Positions 30,270 through 38,876 of a stretch of DNA of 48,756 nt are shown here, in pieces; position 1 is the stretch's first letter, and each line of letters begins with the position of its first letter. The translations under genes and the position numbers were made by a program. The notes beneath the pieces are model-generated. The model saw only the letters and a program-made list of their open reading frames with translations, was not told the origin of the DNA and made no database searches. The stretch is from Desulfarculaceae bacterium (lineage in GTDB: Bacteria > Desulfobacterota > Desulfarculia > Desulfarculales > Desulfarculaceae): contig JAIPDO010000030.1 in the NCBI GenBank assembly GCA_021737645.1, positions 1-48,756 on the forward strand, given 5' to 3'.

Positions 30270-32750
30270 ATGGCATCGGTGCGCGATATCAAAGAGATTG
30301 AATACAGCCGCAAAATATTGGTGGTGGACGACGACCGTGGTCTGTTGGAAATGATCGAAAGCTTGACCCAAGGCCGCTTCGATCTGGTCACCGCCGACAA
30401 CGCCACCAAGGGCCTTGCCATTCTAGACCAGCAAGGCCCCTTCGCGGTGGTTATGTCGGATTTGCACATGCCGGGCATGGACGGCATCGCCTTGCTCAAC
30501 CAGGTGCGGGATATCTCCCCGCGCACGGTGCGCATCATCGTCACCGCCTTCGCGGACATGGAGGCGGCCCTCAATGCCATCAACGCCAGCCACATCTACC
30601 GCTTTCTCACCAAGCCGCTAAAAGCCCAGGACATCCTCGATGCCATGGACGACGCCCTCAAGCAGCACCGCCTGCTGGTGGCCGACGAAGCAAATCTGGT
30701 GCAACGGGAAAAAAGGCTCCGGACCGCCCTGATGCAGCTTCCCCTGCCGGCCATGATCCACGCCGAAGACGGCGAAGCGGTCATGATCAACCAGGCGTGG
30801 AGCCAGCTCACCGGCTACAGCCGCGAAGAGATGCCCACGGTGGAGGCCTGGACCCGCCTATGCTGCGGCGACGAATGGCAAATTATGACCCAACAGGTGG
30901 CCGCCCTGCACAAGCTCCGGGGCAGCGCCTCCCAGGGCGAGTACGAATTCGCCAATAAATGCGGTGAAAAGCTGATTTGGGATTTCAACTCCGCCCCTCT
31001 GGGCGCGCTCCAGGACGGGCGCGGCCTGGTCATCACCATCGCCTCGGACGTGACCGAGCGCCGGCGCATGGCCGACTCCCTGGCCCTGTCTGGTCTGGTG
31101 TTCAAGACCACCACCAACGGAATCCTGGTAACCGACGGCAAGGGAACCATCCTGGACGTGAACCCGGCCATGTGCGAGATGAGCGGCTATGAGCGTCACG
31201 AGCTTTTAGGCGAAAATCCCCGCGTGTTCAAGTCCGGCCGCCAAAACAGCGAATACTACTGCGACATGTGGGACGCCCTCAACAAGAAGGGAAGCTGGCG
31301 CGGGGAGATATACAACCGCCGCAAGGATGGCGAAGTCTACCCAGCCTGGCTGACCATCACCGCGGTGGGCGACAAGGACAAGGGAGCCCATCATTTCGTG
31401 GCCATCAGCTCAGACCTCAGCTCGCTCATGGAGGCCCAGGAGCGCATGGAATACCTGGCCCACCACGACTACCTCACCGGCCTGCCCAACCGTCAGGCCC
31501 TCAGGGCCTGCCTGGAGCAGGCCATGGCCCAGGCCGACCAAAAAGGCCGCAGAGTGCTGCTTGCCTATCTGGATTTGGACCAGTTCAAACTGGTCAACGA
31601 ATCCCTGGGCCACGAGCGGGGCGACCAGGCCCTGTTGGCCGTGGCCGAGGGCGACACCCTGGTGCGCTGGGGAGGGGATCACTTCGTCGGGGTGGTGAGC
31701 CTGGACGGCAACGGCGAAAGGGCCGAGGAGATGGCCGGCAAGCTGTTGGCCTGCTTCCAAGCGCCCTTCGACGTGGCCGGGCAGCAGCTTTACATGTCCG
31801 CTTGCTTGGGCATGAGCTTCTACCCCGACGACACCCGCGACCCGGACACCCTGGTGCAGCACGCCGACACGGCCATGCACGCGGCCAAGGAGCTTGGGCG
31901 GCGGCGCTACAAGTTCTTCTCGGCCCAGATGAACCGCCGGGTGGTGGAGCGCCTGGCCCTGGAAGGCGACCTGCGCTCCGCCCTGGACCAAAAGGAGTTC
32001 TTCCTGGTGTACCAGCCCCGGGTGGAGGTAAAGACCGGGGCGGTGGAGGGGGTGGAGGCCCTTATCCGTTGGCAACACCCCCGCTTGGGCCTGCTGATGC
32101 CGGACCATTTCCTGCCCACCGCCGAGGAGTCTGGCCTTATCGTGCCCATCGGCCAGCAGGTGTTGGAGATGGCATGCTCCCAAATCAAGCAATGGCTGGA
32201 GCAGGGGGTTCCGGTCAAGCGGGTGGCGGTAAACCTCTCTGGGCGCCAGTTCTGGGAAGAGGACCTCACCGGCATGATCACCGGCACCCTGGCCCGTTAC
32301 GGCCTGACCACCGAGCACTTCGAGCTGGAGGTCACCGAGAGCGTGGTCATGGGCACGGTGGCCGCCGCCTCGCGGGTGCTCAGGGAGCTGCACGACCTGG
32401 GCATGGAGATCGCCCTGGACGATTTCGGCACCGGATATTCCTCCCTGTACTACCTCAAGGAGTTGCCCATCGACACCTTGAAGATAGACAAGTCCTTCAT
32501 CACCCATATACCCGACGACCGCCAAAGCACCACCATTGTTTCCACCATAGCCTCCCTGGCCCACGGCCTGGGCATGGGGGTGATCGTAGAAGGCGTGGAA
32601 ACCCTCCGGCAGCTTAAATGCGTGGCAGGTTTCGGTTGCGAACAGGTGCAAGGTTATTATTTCAGCCGCCCCATCTTGCCCAAAGAGGTGAGCGCCCTGC
32701 TCAAGGGCAACGATTACCCCTTTGCCGACAAGCTCCCTAAACAGGCCTGA
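30270..32750 (+). CDS. Response regulator with PAS-PAS-GGDEF-EAL, probable c-di-GMP phosphodiesterase
   Basis: This is a soluble 826-residue protein. A receiver domain (13-130) has acidic residues D20-D22 and phosphoacceptor D64 in MSDLHMPGMDG. Two PAS domains follow (about 155-260 and 270-385). The GGDEF domain (about 395-545) starts well (HHDYLTGLPNRQALRACLEQ) but reads WGGDHF at the active site, about residue 467. It also lacks about ten residues before that motif, so it is very likely inactive as a cyclase. The EAL domain (about 560-815) keeps EALIRW, NLSGRQF, DDFGTGYSSL, IDKSFI and GVIVEGVET, the metal and catalytic residues of active phosphodiesterases. A phosphorylation-controlled c-di-GMP hydrolase is the best reading. 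No histidine kinase gene is adjacent. Confidence 0.93.
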   Translation: MASVRDIKEIEYSRKILVVDDDRGLLEMIESLTQGRFDLVTADNATKGLAILDQQGPFAVVMSDLHMPGMDGIALLNQVRDISPRTVRIIVTAFADMEAALNAINASHIYRFLTKPLKAQDILDAMDDALKQHRLLVADEANLVQREKRLRTALMQLPLPAMIHAEDGEAVMINQAWSQLTGYSREEMPTVEAWTRLCCGDEWQIMTQQVAALHKLRGSASQGEYEFANKCGEKLIWDFNSAPLGALQDGRGLVITIASDVTERRRMADSLALSGLVFKTTTNGILVTDGKGTILDVNPAMCEMSGYERHELLGENPRVFKSGRQNSEYYCDMWDALNKKGSWRGEIYNRRKDGEVYPAWLTITAVGDKDKGAHHFVAISSDLSSLMEAQERMEYLAHHDYLTGLPNRQALRACLEQAMAQADQKGRRVLLAYLDLDQFKLVNESLGHERGDQALLAVAEGDTLVRWGGDHFVGVVSLDGNGERAEEMAGKLLACFQAPFDVAGQQLYMSACLGMSFYPDDTRDPDTLVQHADTAMHAAKELGRRRYKFFSAQMNRRVVERLALEGDLRSALDQKEFFLVYQPRVEVKTGAVEGVEALIRWQHPRLGLLMPDHFLPTAEESGLIVPIGQQVLEMACSQIKQWLEQGVPVKRVAVNLSGRQFWEEDLTGMITGTLARYGLTTEHFELEVTESVVMGTVAAASRVLRELHDLGMEIALDDFGTGYSSLYYLKELPIDTLKIDKSFITHIPDDRQSTTIVSTIASLAHGLGMGVIVEGVETLRQLKCVAGFGCEQVQGYYFSRPILPKEVSALLKGNDYPFADKLPKQA

Positions 32751-32877
32751 GCCGCCGCGAGGCCAGGGAGAGCGCGAGCCGAAAACGCGCCCAGGGTCAA
32801 GGCGGGGCCAGGGGAGCGAAGGTCCGGCCGAGGCGGCATCACCGGCCAACCATAGGTATTTTCATGCCATCCCCGAC

Positions 32878-32914
32878 GCCATTACTTTTAATAATGGCTA
32901 CTTTTATTTATAAT
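32878..32914 (+). promoter_or_regulatory. Promoter with operator-like inverted repeat for the envelope cluster
   Basis: A perfect -10 box TATAAT (32909-32914) has only a poor -35 (TTTTAA). That position is instead occupied by a perfect 7-bp inverted repeat GCCATTA ... TAATGGC (32878-32898, 7-nt spacer). This fits an activator-dependent or repressed promoter about 80 nt before the start codon. Confidence 0.45.
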
Positions 32915-32996
32915 CAAGCAACGCGATGTCTCGCCCGGCCCCCCGTTGGGCGCTGGGAAGGCAAAGTCTTCACAACTCAACCTGGAGACCCCACCC

Positions 32997-35900
32997 ATGA
33001 GACGCTCCTCACTTGGGTTCGCCTGCTTGTTGATCCTTTTGTGCCTGGGGCTGTCTTTTACCGGGGCCGCCCAGATGAGTTACCGCGTCCATCAAGATCA
33101 GAGTCTGGCCTACTCCCTGGAGGTGCCGGCCCTTTGGAGCGCCCAGCCCGGCTCCAAGGGCCGATCCCTGGTGTTCTCCGGCCCCAAAGGGAGCCCGGAA
33201 TACCGCACCACCCTAAGCCTGCAGGTGGTGGACGCCGCCGGCTTCCCCGGCCTGGGGGCGGTGGCCCGTGAGCTAATCTCCCAGTGGTCCCGCCTGCGGG
33301 ACTACCGCCTGCTTTCCCAGGAAAACGGCTCCCTGGCCGGGCAAAACGCCCTGCGCCTGCTGGTGGCCTTTAACAGCGCCCAGGGCGAGGCCTTCCGTAG
33401 GGAGCAGTTCATCTGCCGCAAAGGGCCTTACTATTATTTGTTGGCTTACACCGCGCCGGAAAAGCTTTTCTCGGGCGGCGCGGCCCACCGCAACCGGGCC
33501 CTGGCCAGCCTGCGCTTTTTGTCGCCTGGGCAGGAGCGTGCGCGCCAAGAACGCCTGAACGTGGCCGCCTACGGCCCGGCCCTGCTGGACCAACTGGCCG
33601 GGCCGCTGTATTCCCCGGCCTTTGCCAACGGCACTCCCCAGGGTGAGCAGGTGGCCCAGTTGCACGGCAAGCTGGTGGCCGAGCTGGCCCGGGCGGCGAC
33701 GGACCAGGCCGCCGCCCAGAAGCCGGTGCTCGCGGCCCTGGAGCGCCTGGGCGAGCTTCAGACCCGCCAGATGGCCCTATTGGAGGAGCAGGCCGCCGCC
33801 TCGCCCCAGGCCCAGGCCTGGTGGGACCGCCTCAAGCCCCTGTACAAGCTCCAACTGAACTACTCCCTGACCCAGTCGGCCCAGCGGGGCATGGTGGAGG
33901 GAGCCCTGGCCGGGCAAAGCAGGCCGGAGCAGGTCAGCCAAAGCCTGGCCTCGGTGCAGATGCTGGCAGGGCTGCAACTGGCGGTGAGCGACCAGCAGGC
34001 CCTGATCCTGCGCGGCAACCAGGAGGTTTGGACCAAGTCCCTGGCCCTGTGGGACGAGATGAGCGGCGACCTTGGCCTGCCCGCCGCCTTCCGGCTGCGC
34101 CTGGCCCAACTCAACCACGAACAACGGAAGCTGGCCCTGGACCTGGGCCGGGTCACCCTGGAGTCCAACGTCGCCCAGGCCCGCAACGTGTTGACCATCA
34201 GGGCCATGGAGGTGTTTTCCCGGGAGGTGACCAGGGCCTACGGCGCGGCGGTGTCCGAGGCCATTCCGGCCCTGCGGGCCCAGGCCGCCCAATTGGCCCA
34301 GGCCCGTCCCGGCGACCCGGCGGTGCAGGCGGTAACGATGATCCTGGACAACCTGGAGCGCACTGCGGGCCAGATCAAGACGGCGCTGGCGGCGCCGCCG
34401 CCAGGCCTGGCCCAGCGCCTGGCCCAGGCGCTGACGCCGTCGCCCGCCTGGGCTGGGGCCTGGCAGTTCACCAAGGACTTCAGCTACAACCTGCTCATAG
34501 TGGCCCCCACCGTGGCGGCCAAGGCCACGGCCAACGCCGGGCGTTTCGTGGCCAGCGGGCTGGAAACCAGCACCAAGCAGGTGACCAACTACCTGAGCTA
34601 CGCTACCTACAGCCCCCTGAGGGTCACCTCCAACCCAGAGAAGCTGGTGGCCAGCGTTGATGAGATCATCAAGAAAAACCCAAAGATGGCCAAGCACCGC
34701 AAGGTGCTGACCGAACGCCTGGCCGCAATGGCCAAGGGCCACGCGGCCAACGACCTCCAAGGCTACATGCAGCTAAAAAAACAGACCGTGGATGCGGCAG
34801 TGGCCGAATACGCCAAAGGCGAGTACGGGGTGCGGGCGCTCAAGACCGGGGTGAAATACATCGACCAGGTGAAAACCATGAAGGTGGAGCCCGCCGCCAA
34901 GTGGGTGGGCGACAAGGTGACCAAGGGCATCCTGGGCAACCAGGTGGGCGGCTTTTTGAGCCCGGCGGCCCAAGGCACGGCCAGCCTGCTGGCGGGCACC
35001 GCCTACAAGGTGGTGGCCGACATTCCCAAAAACGTCATGGTTCTCATGAACCCCCAGACCAGCAATGCCGAAAAGGGCCAGGCCACCTACGAGCTGGCCG
35101 GCAGCGTGGGGGCCTCGGTGCTGTGCTACACCGGCACCGCCACGGCTATCGTGGGCAAGGTCGCGGGCAAGGTGGCCCCTGGCTTGGCCTCCGGGGCCTC
35201 CTGGGCCTACAAGGCCGGGGCCGGGCTGGTCAGCCGCATGATGCCCGCCAGCGCCCAGGCCGCCGCCCAGGCGGCCACCAAGATGGTGGCCCCGGTGGTG
35301 CAACAGGCGGGCAAGCAGGTGGTGCGGGAGATGGCCACCCTGCTGCCCGCCGAAGCCGCTGCGGCAAAATACGCGGTAACCGGCATAAGCACCGGGGTGC
35401 AAAAGCTAACCGCCATGGCCGCCCAGCCGGTAGGGGCCACCTTGGCCGCCGAGACCAAGGCCATGGTCAGCGAGGTGGTCAAAAACGTCACCACCTCCGG
35501 CACCACCAGCCAAATACTCAAGGCCTTCGCAGGCAACTTCGCCATCAAGCCTCTCTTGGAGGGCGCGGCCAACGACAGCTTTTCGGGCGACGTGCTCCTG
35601 CCCGTGTTGCAGTCGGCCGAGGCCGCGGCCAACGCCAAGCCAGCCTCCAGCGGGGTGTCGCGCGGCTTCAATAACAGCAATCTGCTTAAAGCGGACAAGC
35701 AAAATGTCGAGCGAAGCTTTAACAACGAAAACCTGATTAAAAAAGATCAGGGTTTCAAGACCAGCGCCGCCGCCGGGGCCGATAAGCCCGAGGCCGAAAA
35801 GCCCCCCGAGAAAAAGGCGACACCCAAACCGGTCAAAAAGACTAAACCCCGCAAGGAGACCCCGGCGGAGCGCAAGGCGCGCCGCGACGCGCTCATGGCC

Positions 35901-36545
35901 AAAGCCAAGCGCCTGGAAGCTCGCCAGGACAACCCCGTGTATGGCGAGCAGAAGGTGGACTCCACTGCGGTGATCCCGGAAACCTGCACCATCGACGTGG
36001 TGATGTGGCACCCCAAGTACCCGGAAAACAAGTGGCCCGCCACCTTCTACGTCAGGGGCGGCCAAGTGAGCGCCACCTCGGTGCATGTCCAGCGCTTTGA
36101 AAAGTGGTGCAAAGAGCATTGGTGCTGCTCCCCCTCCACCACCAACGGCACCTTCAGCGGCAGCCTGATGAACAACGTCATCACCGGCACCTGGAAGCAA
36201 CACAGCGCGCCCAACCGCTGCTGGTCGATTTGGAACAAAGGCACCAAGGGAGGGGACGGCAAGTACACCTACGCCAAGGCGCGCTGCGAGTACAGCCAGA
36301 CCTCCAACTACACCATGCACACCACCCTGACCCTCAACGTCAACGGCCGCGCCGAGGAGACATACACCGGCAGCGGCAGCTCCAACACCACCTATGGCCC
36401 CCAATGCTGGGAAACCTTAGCCGGCACCACCAAGACCCATAGCTGGAACATGTCCTGGGACGACCCCAAAATGGAAGCCGACCTGCGCAAGCCCATGGTA
36501 GGAGTATGGGAGATACGCAACAGGCCCAAGAGCGAGGAGAAATAA
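32997..36545 (+). CDS. Giant exported protein of unknown function, 1182 residues
   Basis: The signal peptide is MRRSSLGFACLLILLCLGLS... ending near GAA at 25. Residues ~27-180 form a PsbP/DUF1795-like domain (VPALWSAQPGSKG, SGPKGSPEYRTTLSLQVVD, YYYLLAYTAP) that recurs in the lipoprotein at 37730. Residues ~200-480 are Ala/Leu/Gln-rich and helical. Residues ~490-870 include Gly/Ala-rich, weakly hydrophobic stretches (ASVLCYTGTATAIVGKVAGK) that could insert in a membrane. Two short repeats follow near 889-915 (FNNSNLLKADKQ and FNNENLIKKDQ), then a Lys/Pro-rich linker. The last ~190 residues are a Cys/Trp-rich beta domain (WCKEHWCCSPSTTNG). The start uses GGAG 12 nt upstream. I recognise no whole-protein family. 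It begins a three-gene operon. Confidence 0.75.
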   Translation: MRRSSLGFACLLILLCLGLSFTGAAQMSYRVHQDQSLAYSLEVPALWSAQPGSKGRSLVFSGPKGSPEYRTTLSLQVVDAAGFPGLGAVARELISQWSRLRDYRLLSQENGSLAGQNALRLLVAFNSAQGEAFRREQFICRKGPYYYLLAYTAPEKLFSGGAAHRNRALASLRFLSPGQERARQERLNVAAYGPALLDQLAGPLYSPAFANGTPQGEQVAQLHGKLVAELARAATDQAAAQKPVLAALERLGELQTRQMALLEEQAAASPQAQAWWDRLKPLYKLQLNYSLTQSAQRGMVEGALAGQSRPEQVSQSLASVQMLAGLQLAVSDQQALILRGNQEVWTKSLALWDEMSGDLGLPAAFRLRLAQLNHEQRKLALDLGRVTLESNVAQARNVLTIRAMEVFSREVTRAYGAAVSEAIPALRAQAAQLAQARPGDPAVQAVTMILDNLERTAGQIKTALAAPPPGLAQRLAQALTPSPAWAGAWQFTKDFSYNLLIVAPTVAAKATANAGRFVASGLETSTKQVTNYLSYATYSPLRVTSNPEKLVASVDEIIKKNPKMAKHRKVLTERLAAMAKGHAANDLQGYMQLKKQTVDAAVAEYAKGEYGVRALKTGVKYIDQVKTMKVEPAAKWVGDKVTKGILGNQVGGFLSPAAQGTASLLAGTAYKVVADIPKNVMVLMNPQTSNAEKGQATYELAGSVGASVLCYTGTATAIVGKVAGKVAPGLASGASWAYKAGAGLVSRMMPASAQAAAQAATKMVAPVVQQAGKQVVREMATLLPAEAAAAKYAVTGISTGVQKLTAMAAQPVGATLAAETKAMVSEVVKNVTTSGTTSQILKAFAGNFAIKPLLEGAANDSFSGDVLLPVLQSAEAAANAKPASSGVSRGFNNSNLLKADKQNVERSFNNENLIKKDQGFKTSAAAGADKPEAEKPPEKKATPKPVKKTKPRKETPAERKARRDALMAKAKRLEARQDNPVYGEQKVDSTAVIPETCTIDVVMWHPKYPENKWPATFYVRGGQVSATSVHVQRFEKWCKEHWCCSPSTTNGTFSGSLMNNVITGTWKQHSAPNRCWSIWNKGTKGGDGKYTYAKARCEYSQTSNYTMHTTLTLNVNGRAEETYTGSGSSNTTYGPQCWETLAGTTKTHSWNMSWDDPKMEADLRKPMVGVWEIRNRPKSEEK

Positions 36546-36551
36546 AACTTC

Positions 36552-37271
36552 ATGAGATACAAAACACTATTGGCCGTGGCGGCGGCGTGGCTGCTGGCGG
36601 CAACTCCGGCCTGGGCCCAGTGGGTGCCCGGCGCCACTCCCGCGCCTTCCCAGTCAACGGCCCCAAAACAGTCCGCGCCCGCCCCGGCCAAGGACTCGCC
36701 CTTCAGCCTGCCCACCCAGGGGCAAGGTGCAGCGCAGGCCCCCGCCCAGCCCTCGCCACCGTCCCAGGGTCAGAGCCAGAACAAGGGTCCCTTTGCCCTG
36801 CCGGACAAGGCCCCGGCCCCCACCGCCGCCCCAACCAAGCAGCCGGCCTCGGGCAACAGCCCCTTCGCCCTGCCCGCCAAGCCCCAGGCCCAGCCCAAGG
36901 CGCCCGCCGCCCAGGCCCTGCTGGACAAGGGAGTGGCCTTGGCCCAGGAGGGAAAGCTGGACCAAGCCAGGGACGCCTTTTTCGCGGCGGTTAAAAGCGA
37001 CCCCACCAACGCGGTGGCCTGGAACAACCTGGGCCTGACCCTGCGCCGCCAGGGACAGCTCCAGCAGGCGGCCCAGGCCTACCAGAAGGCCATCAAGGCA
37101 GACCCCTCCTACGCGGTGCCCTATAAAAACCTGGGGGTGCTTTTGGAAAAAGCGGGGGAGCGGGCCACGGCGGCCAAAGCCTACCGCCGCTACTCCGAGC
37201 TGGCCCCCCAGGCCCCGGACGCGGCCACGGTGAACAAGAGGGCCGCCTGGCTGGAGTCCAAGTTAAAATGA
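36552..37271 (+). CDS. Exported TPR protein with PFxLP repeats
   Basis: This 239-residue protein has a signal peptide (to AWAQ, about residue 23), a Pro/Ala/Gln-rich linker (about 25-118) and then about three TPR units: ALLDKGVALAQEGKLDQARD, AWNNLGLTLRRQGQLQQAAQ and PYKNLGVLLEKAGERATAAK. The linker carries three copies of a short motif, SPFSLP, GPFALP and SPFALP, spaced by about 30-35 residues, which may be docking sites for a partner. AGGAG in the end of the preceding gene serves as ribosome-binding site, 6 nt after that gene's stop. It is likely a periplasmic scaffold for the giant protein. Confidence 0.78.
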   Translation: MRYKTLLAVAAAWLLAATPAWAQWVPGATPAPSQSTAPKQSAPAPAKDSPFSLPTQGQGAAQAPAQPSPPSQGQSQNKGPFALPDKAPAPTAAPTKQPASGNSPFALPAKPQAQPKAPAAQALLDKGVALAQEGKLDQARDAFFAAVKSDPTNAVAWNNLGLTLRRQGQLQQAAQAYQKAIKADPSYAVPYKNLGVLLEKAGERATAAKAYRRYSELAPQAPDAATVNKRAAWLESKLK

Positions 37272-37723
37272 AAGCCACGAGGAAACACCCGATGCCTGCA
37301 ACGCGAATCGCCTACGCCTTGGCCGCGCTGCTCCTGTTGGCCCTGTTTGGCGGCTGCGCCGAGGTCGGCAAATCCGTGCCCCAGGAATGGAGCGCGGCCT
37401 TCAAGGACGGCCAGAAGCGCTACGTCTTGACCAGCGGCCTGAACCTGCGCGAGTGCCCCACCAACACCTGCCGCATCCTGGCGGTGCTGCGCCACGGGGA
37501 TCTGGTATTGACCACCGGCGAAAAGAAGGGCTGGTCCTACGTGGAGGCCGCGGTCAGCGGCAAGCGGGGCTGGGTGGCCAGCCGCTACCTGGGCACCTCC
37601 CCCGGCCAGACCCCGCCGCCCAGTTCGGCCAAGTCCCCGGCCGAGCCGCCCCCCCTGCCCAAGGAGCAGTGGGGCGCGCCGGGCGCGGCCCCGCCTGCGG
37701 TCAAGGAGCAATACGGGAAATAA
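37268..37723 (+). CDS. Bacterial SH3-domain lipoprotein
   Basis: This protein of about 151 residues has a hydrophobic signal ending LFGGC near residue 30. That is a plausible lipobox, though Phe at -3 is uncommon. The SH3b domain is at about 50-112 (YVLTSGLNLRECPTNTCRIL, GDLVLTTGEKKGWSYVE, KRGWVASRYLG), followed by a Pro-rich tail. SH3b domains bind peptidoglycan or peptide ligands. The ATG at 37268 overlaps the TPR gene's stop (ATGA); the in-frame ATG at 37292 is an alternative. It would anchor the cluster to the envelope. It converges on the next lipoprotein gene with 6 nt between stops. Confidence 0.8.
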   Translation: MKATRKHPMPATRIAYALAALLLLALFGGCAEVGKSVPQEWSAAFKDGQKRYVLTSGLNLRECPTNTCRILAVLRHGDLVLTTGEKKGWSYVEAAVSGKRGWVASRYLGTSPGQTPPPSSAKSPAEPPPLPKEQWGAPGAAPPAVKEQYGK

Positions 37724-37729
37724 AAGGCG

Positions 37730-38764
37730 CTACTTGGTGAACCGGAAGCTGTCCACCATGCGCTGAAAAGCCCCCAGGTTGGCCTTGTAGATGGGCGTGG
37801 GCGCGCTGTAGCTGATCAGGAAGAGGTGGCGCCCCCTTTCCACCCCCACCTGGGCATGGCCGAACTCCACAGGTTGCCCGGCCAGGTCATTGGCCCGGTA
37901 GGAGGCCAGGAAATATGGGGCCTGCTGACCGGCCATGCTCACTTCGCCCTTTTTGAGTATCTTGCCCTGGGGCACCTGGCTTATCTGGGCCAGCATGTCC
38001 TTCATCTGAGCCATCAAGGTGGTTCCGCCCGCCTGCTTGTCGATGATCTGCACCAACATGGCCACCTCGTGGGCCGGGCTTCCCTTGGGGCCGCTGATCA
38101 GGTAGTCCTTGCTCTTGGTGAGCTGCCAGCCCCAGGCGCTGGGCACCTGGAAGGCGAAGCCGAAGTTGGGCTCGTTGATCTCCTTGTAGCCCTGGGCCAC
38201 CGGGGCGGGGGCCGCCGGAGCCGCGGGGGGAGCGGCCTGGGCCACGGGCGCGGGGGCTGGAGCCGCCTGGGGCGGGGCCTGGGCCGGGGGAGCGGACGCC
38301 TGGGGCGCGGGCGCGGGGGCCGGAGCCGGGGCCGCCGCCTTGCCCTGGCTCACGCTGAACCGGGCCGTCTGCACCTGCTTGCCGTCGAGCAGATACACCA
38401 CCTCATACTTGCCCAGGGGCCAGCCGTTAGCCGGAGGCGAAAGCTGGAAGCTCACATAGGCTCCCTCTTTCAGCTCGATCTGGTTCTCGGCTATCTGGCG
38501 GCGCTGCCCCTCCAGATAGTAGAAAACCGCCTTGACCTTGGTGCCCGCCGGGGCGGAGGCCACCTTGGCCGTGGCGTAGATGGGCCCGGAGTTGGGAGGT
38601 ATCTGGCTCACCACCTGGGTGGGGGCCTGGGTCTTGGGGTCCACCGCCGTGGCGATCTTGGGTTCGCTCATGCTGGCGGTGGAGCAGGAAAAGGAGCCCT
38701 CGCAAGCGGCGAGGCCCACCAAGGCGGCCAACATCAGGTAGCAAAGGTAGCGAGGCAGTCGCAT
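37730..38764 (-). CDS. Lipoprotein sharing a domain with the giant protein
   Basis: This 344-residue protein has a good lipobox (LVGLAAC, Cys at residue 21). Residues ~55-140 form a beta domain (YATAKVASAPAGTKVKAVFY, GYVSFQLSPP-like, WPLGKYEVVYLLDGKQVQTA) resembling periplasmic accessory sandwiches. A long Ala/Pro/Gln linker (about 143-192) leads to a C-terminal domain (about 193-343) matching the N-terminal domain of the 1182-residue protein: VPSAWGWQLTKSKDYLISGP, GSPAHEVAMLVQIID and LFLISYSAPTP. GGAGATAGAG precedes the ATG. It is transcribed toward the three-gene operon, and the shared domain suggests a joint function. Confidence 0.8.
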   Translation of the reverse strand: MRLPRYLCYLMLAALVGLAACEGSFSCSTASMSEPKIATAVDPKTQAPTQVVSQIPPNSGPIYATAKVASAPAGTKVKAVFYYLEGQRRQIAENQIELKEGAYVSFQLSPPANGWPLGKYEVVYLLDGKQVQTARFSVSQGKAAAPAPAPAPAPQASAPPAQAPPQAAPAPAPVAQAAPPAAPAAPAPVAQGYKEINEPNFGFAFQVPSAWGWQLTKSKDYLISGPKGSPAHEVAMLVQIIDKQAGGTTLMAQMKDMLAQISQVPQGKILKKGEVSMAGQQAPYFLASYRANDLAGQPVEFGHAQVGVERGRHLFLISYSAPTPIYKANLGAFQRMVDSFRFTK

Positions 38765-38876
38765 TTTGCTCTATCTCCATGGCTGGGACGGCAGCGTAAC
38801 GCTGGGTCCGTGGACTGTTTTCCATACTGGTTAGTTTAGGATAGCACGCCCATAAAACGCACACCAGAAGCCGATG

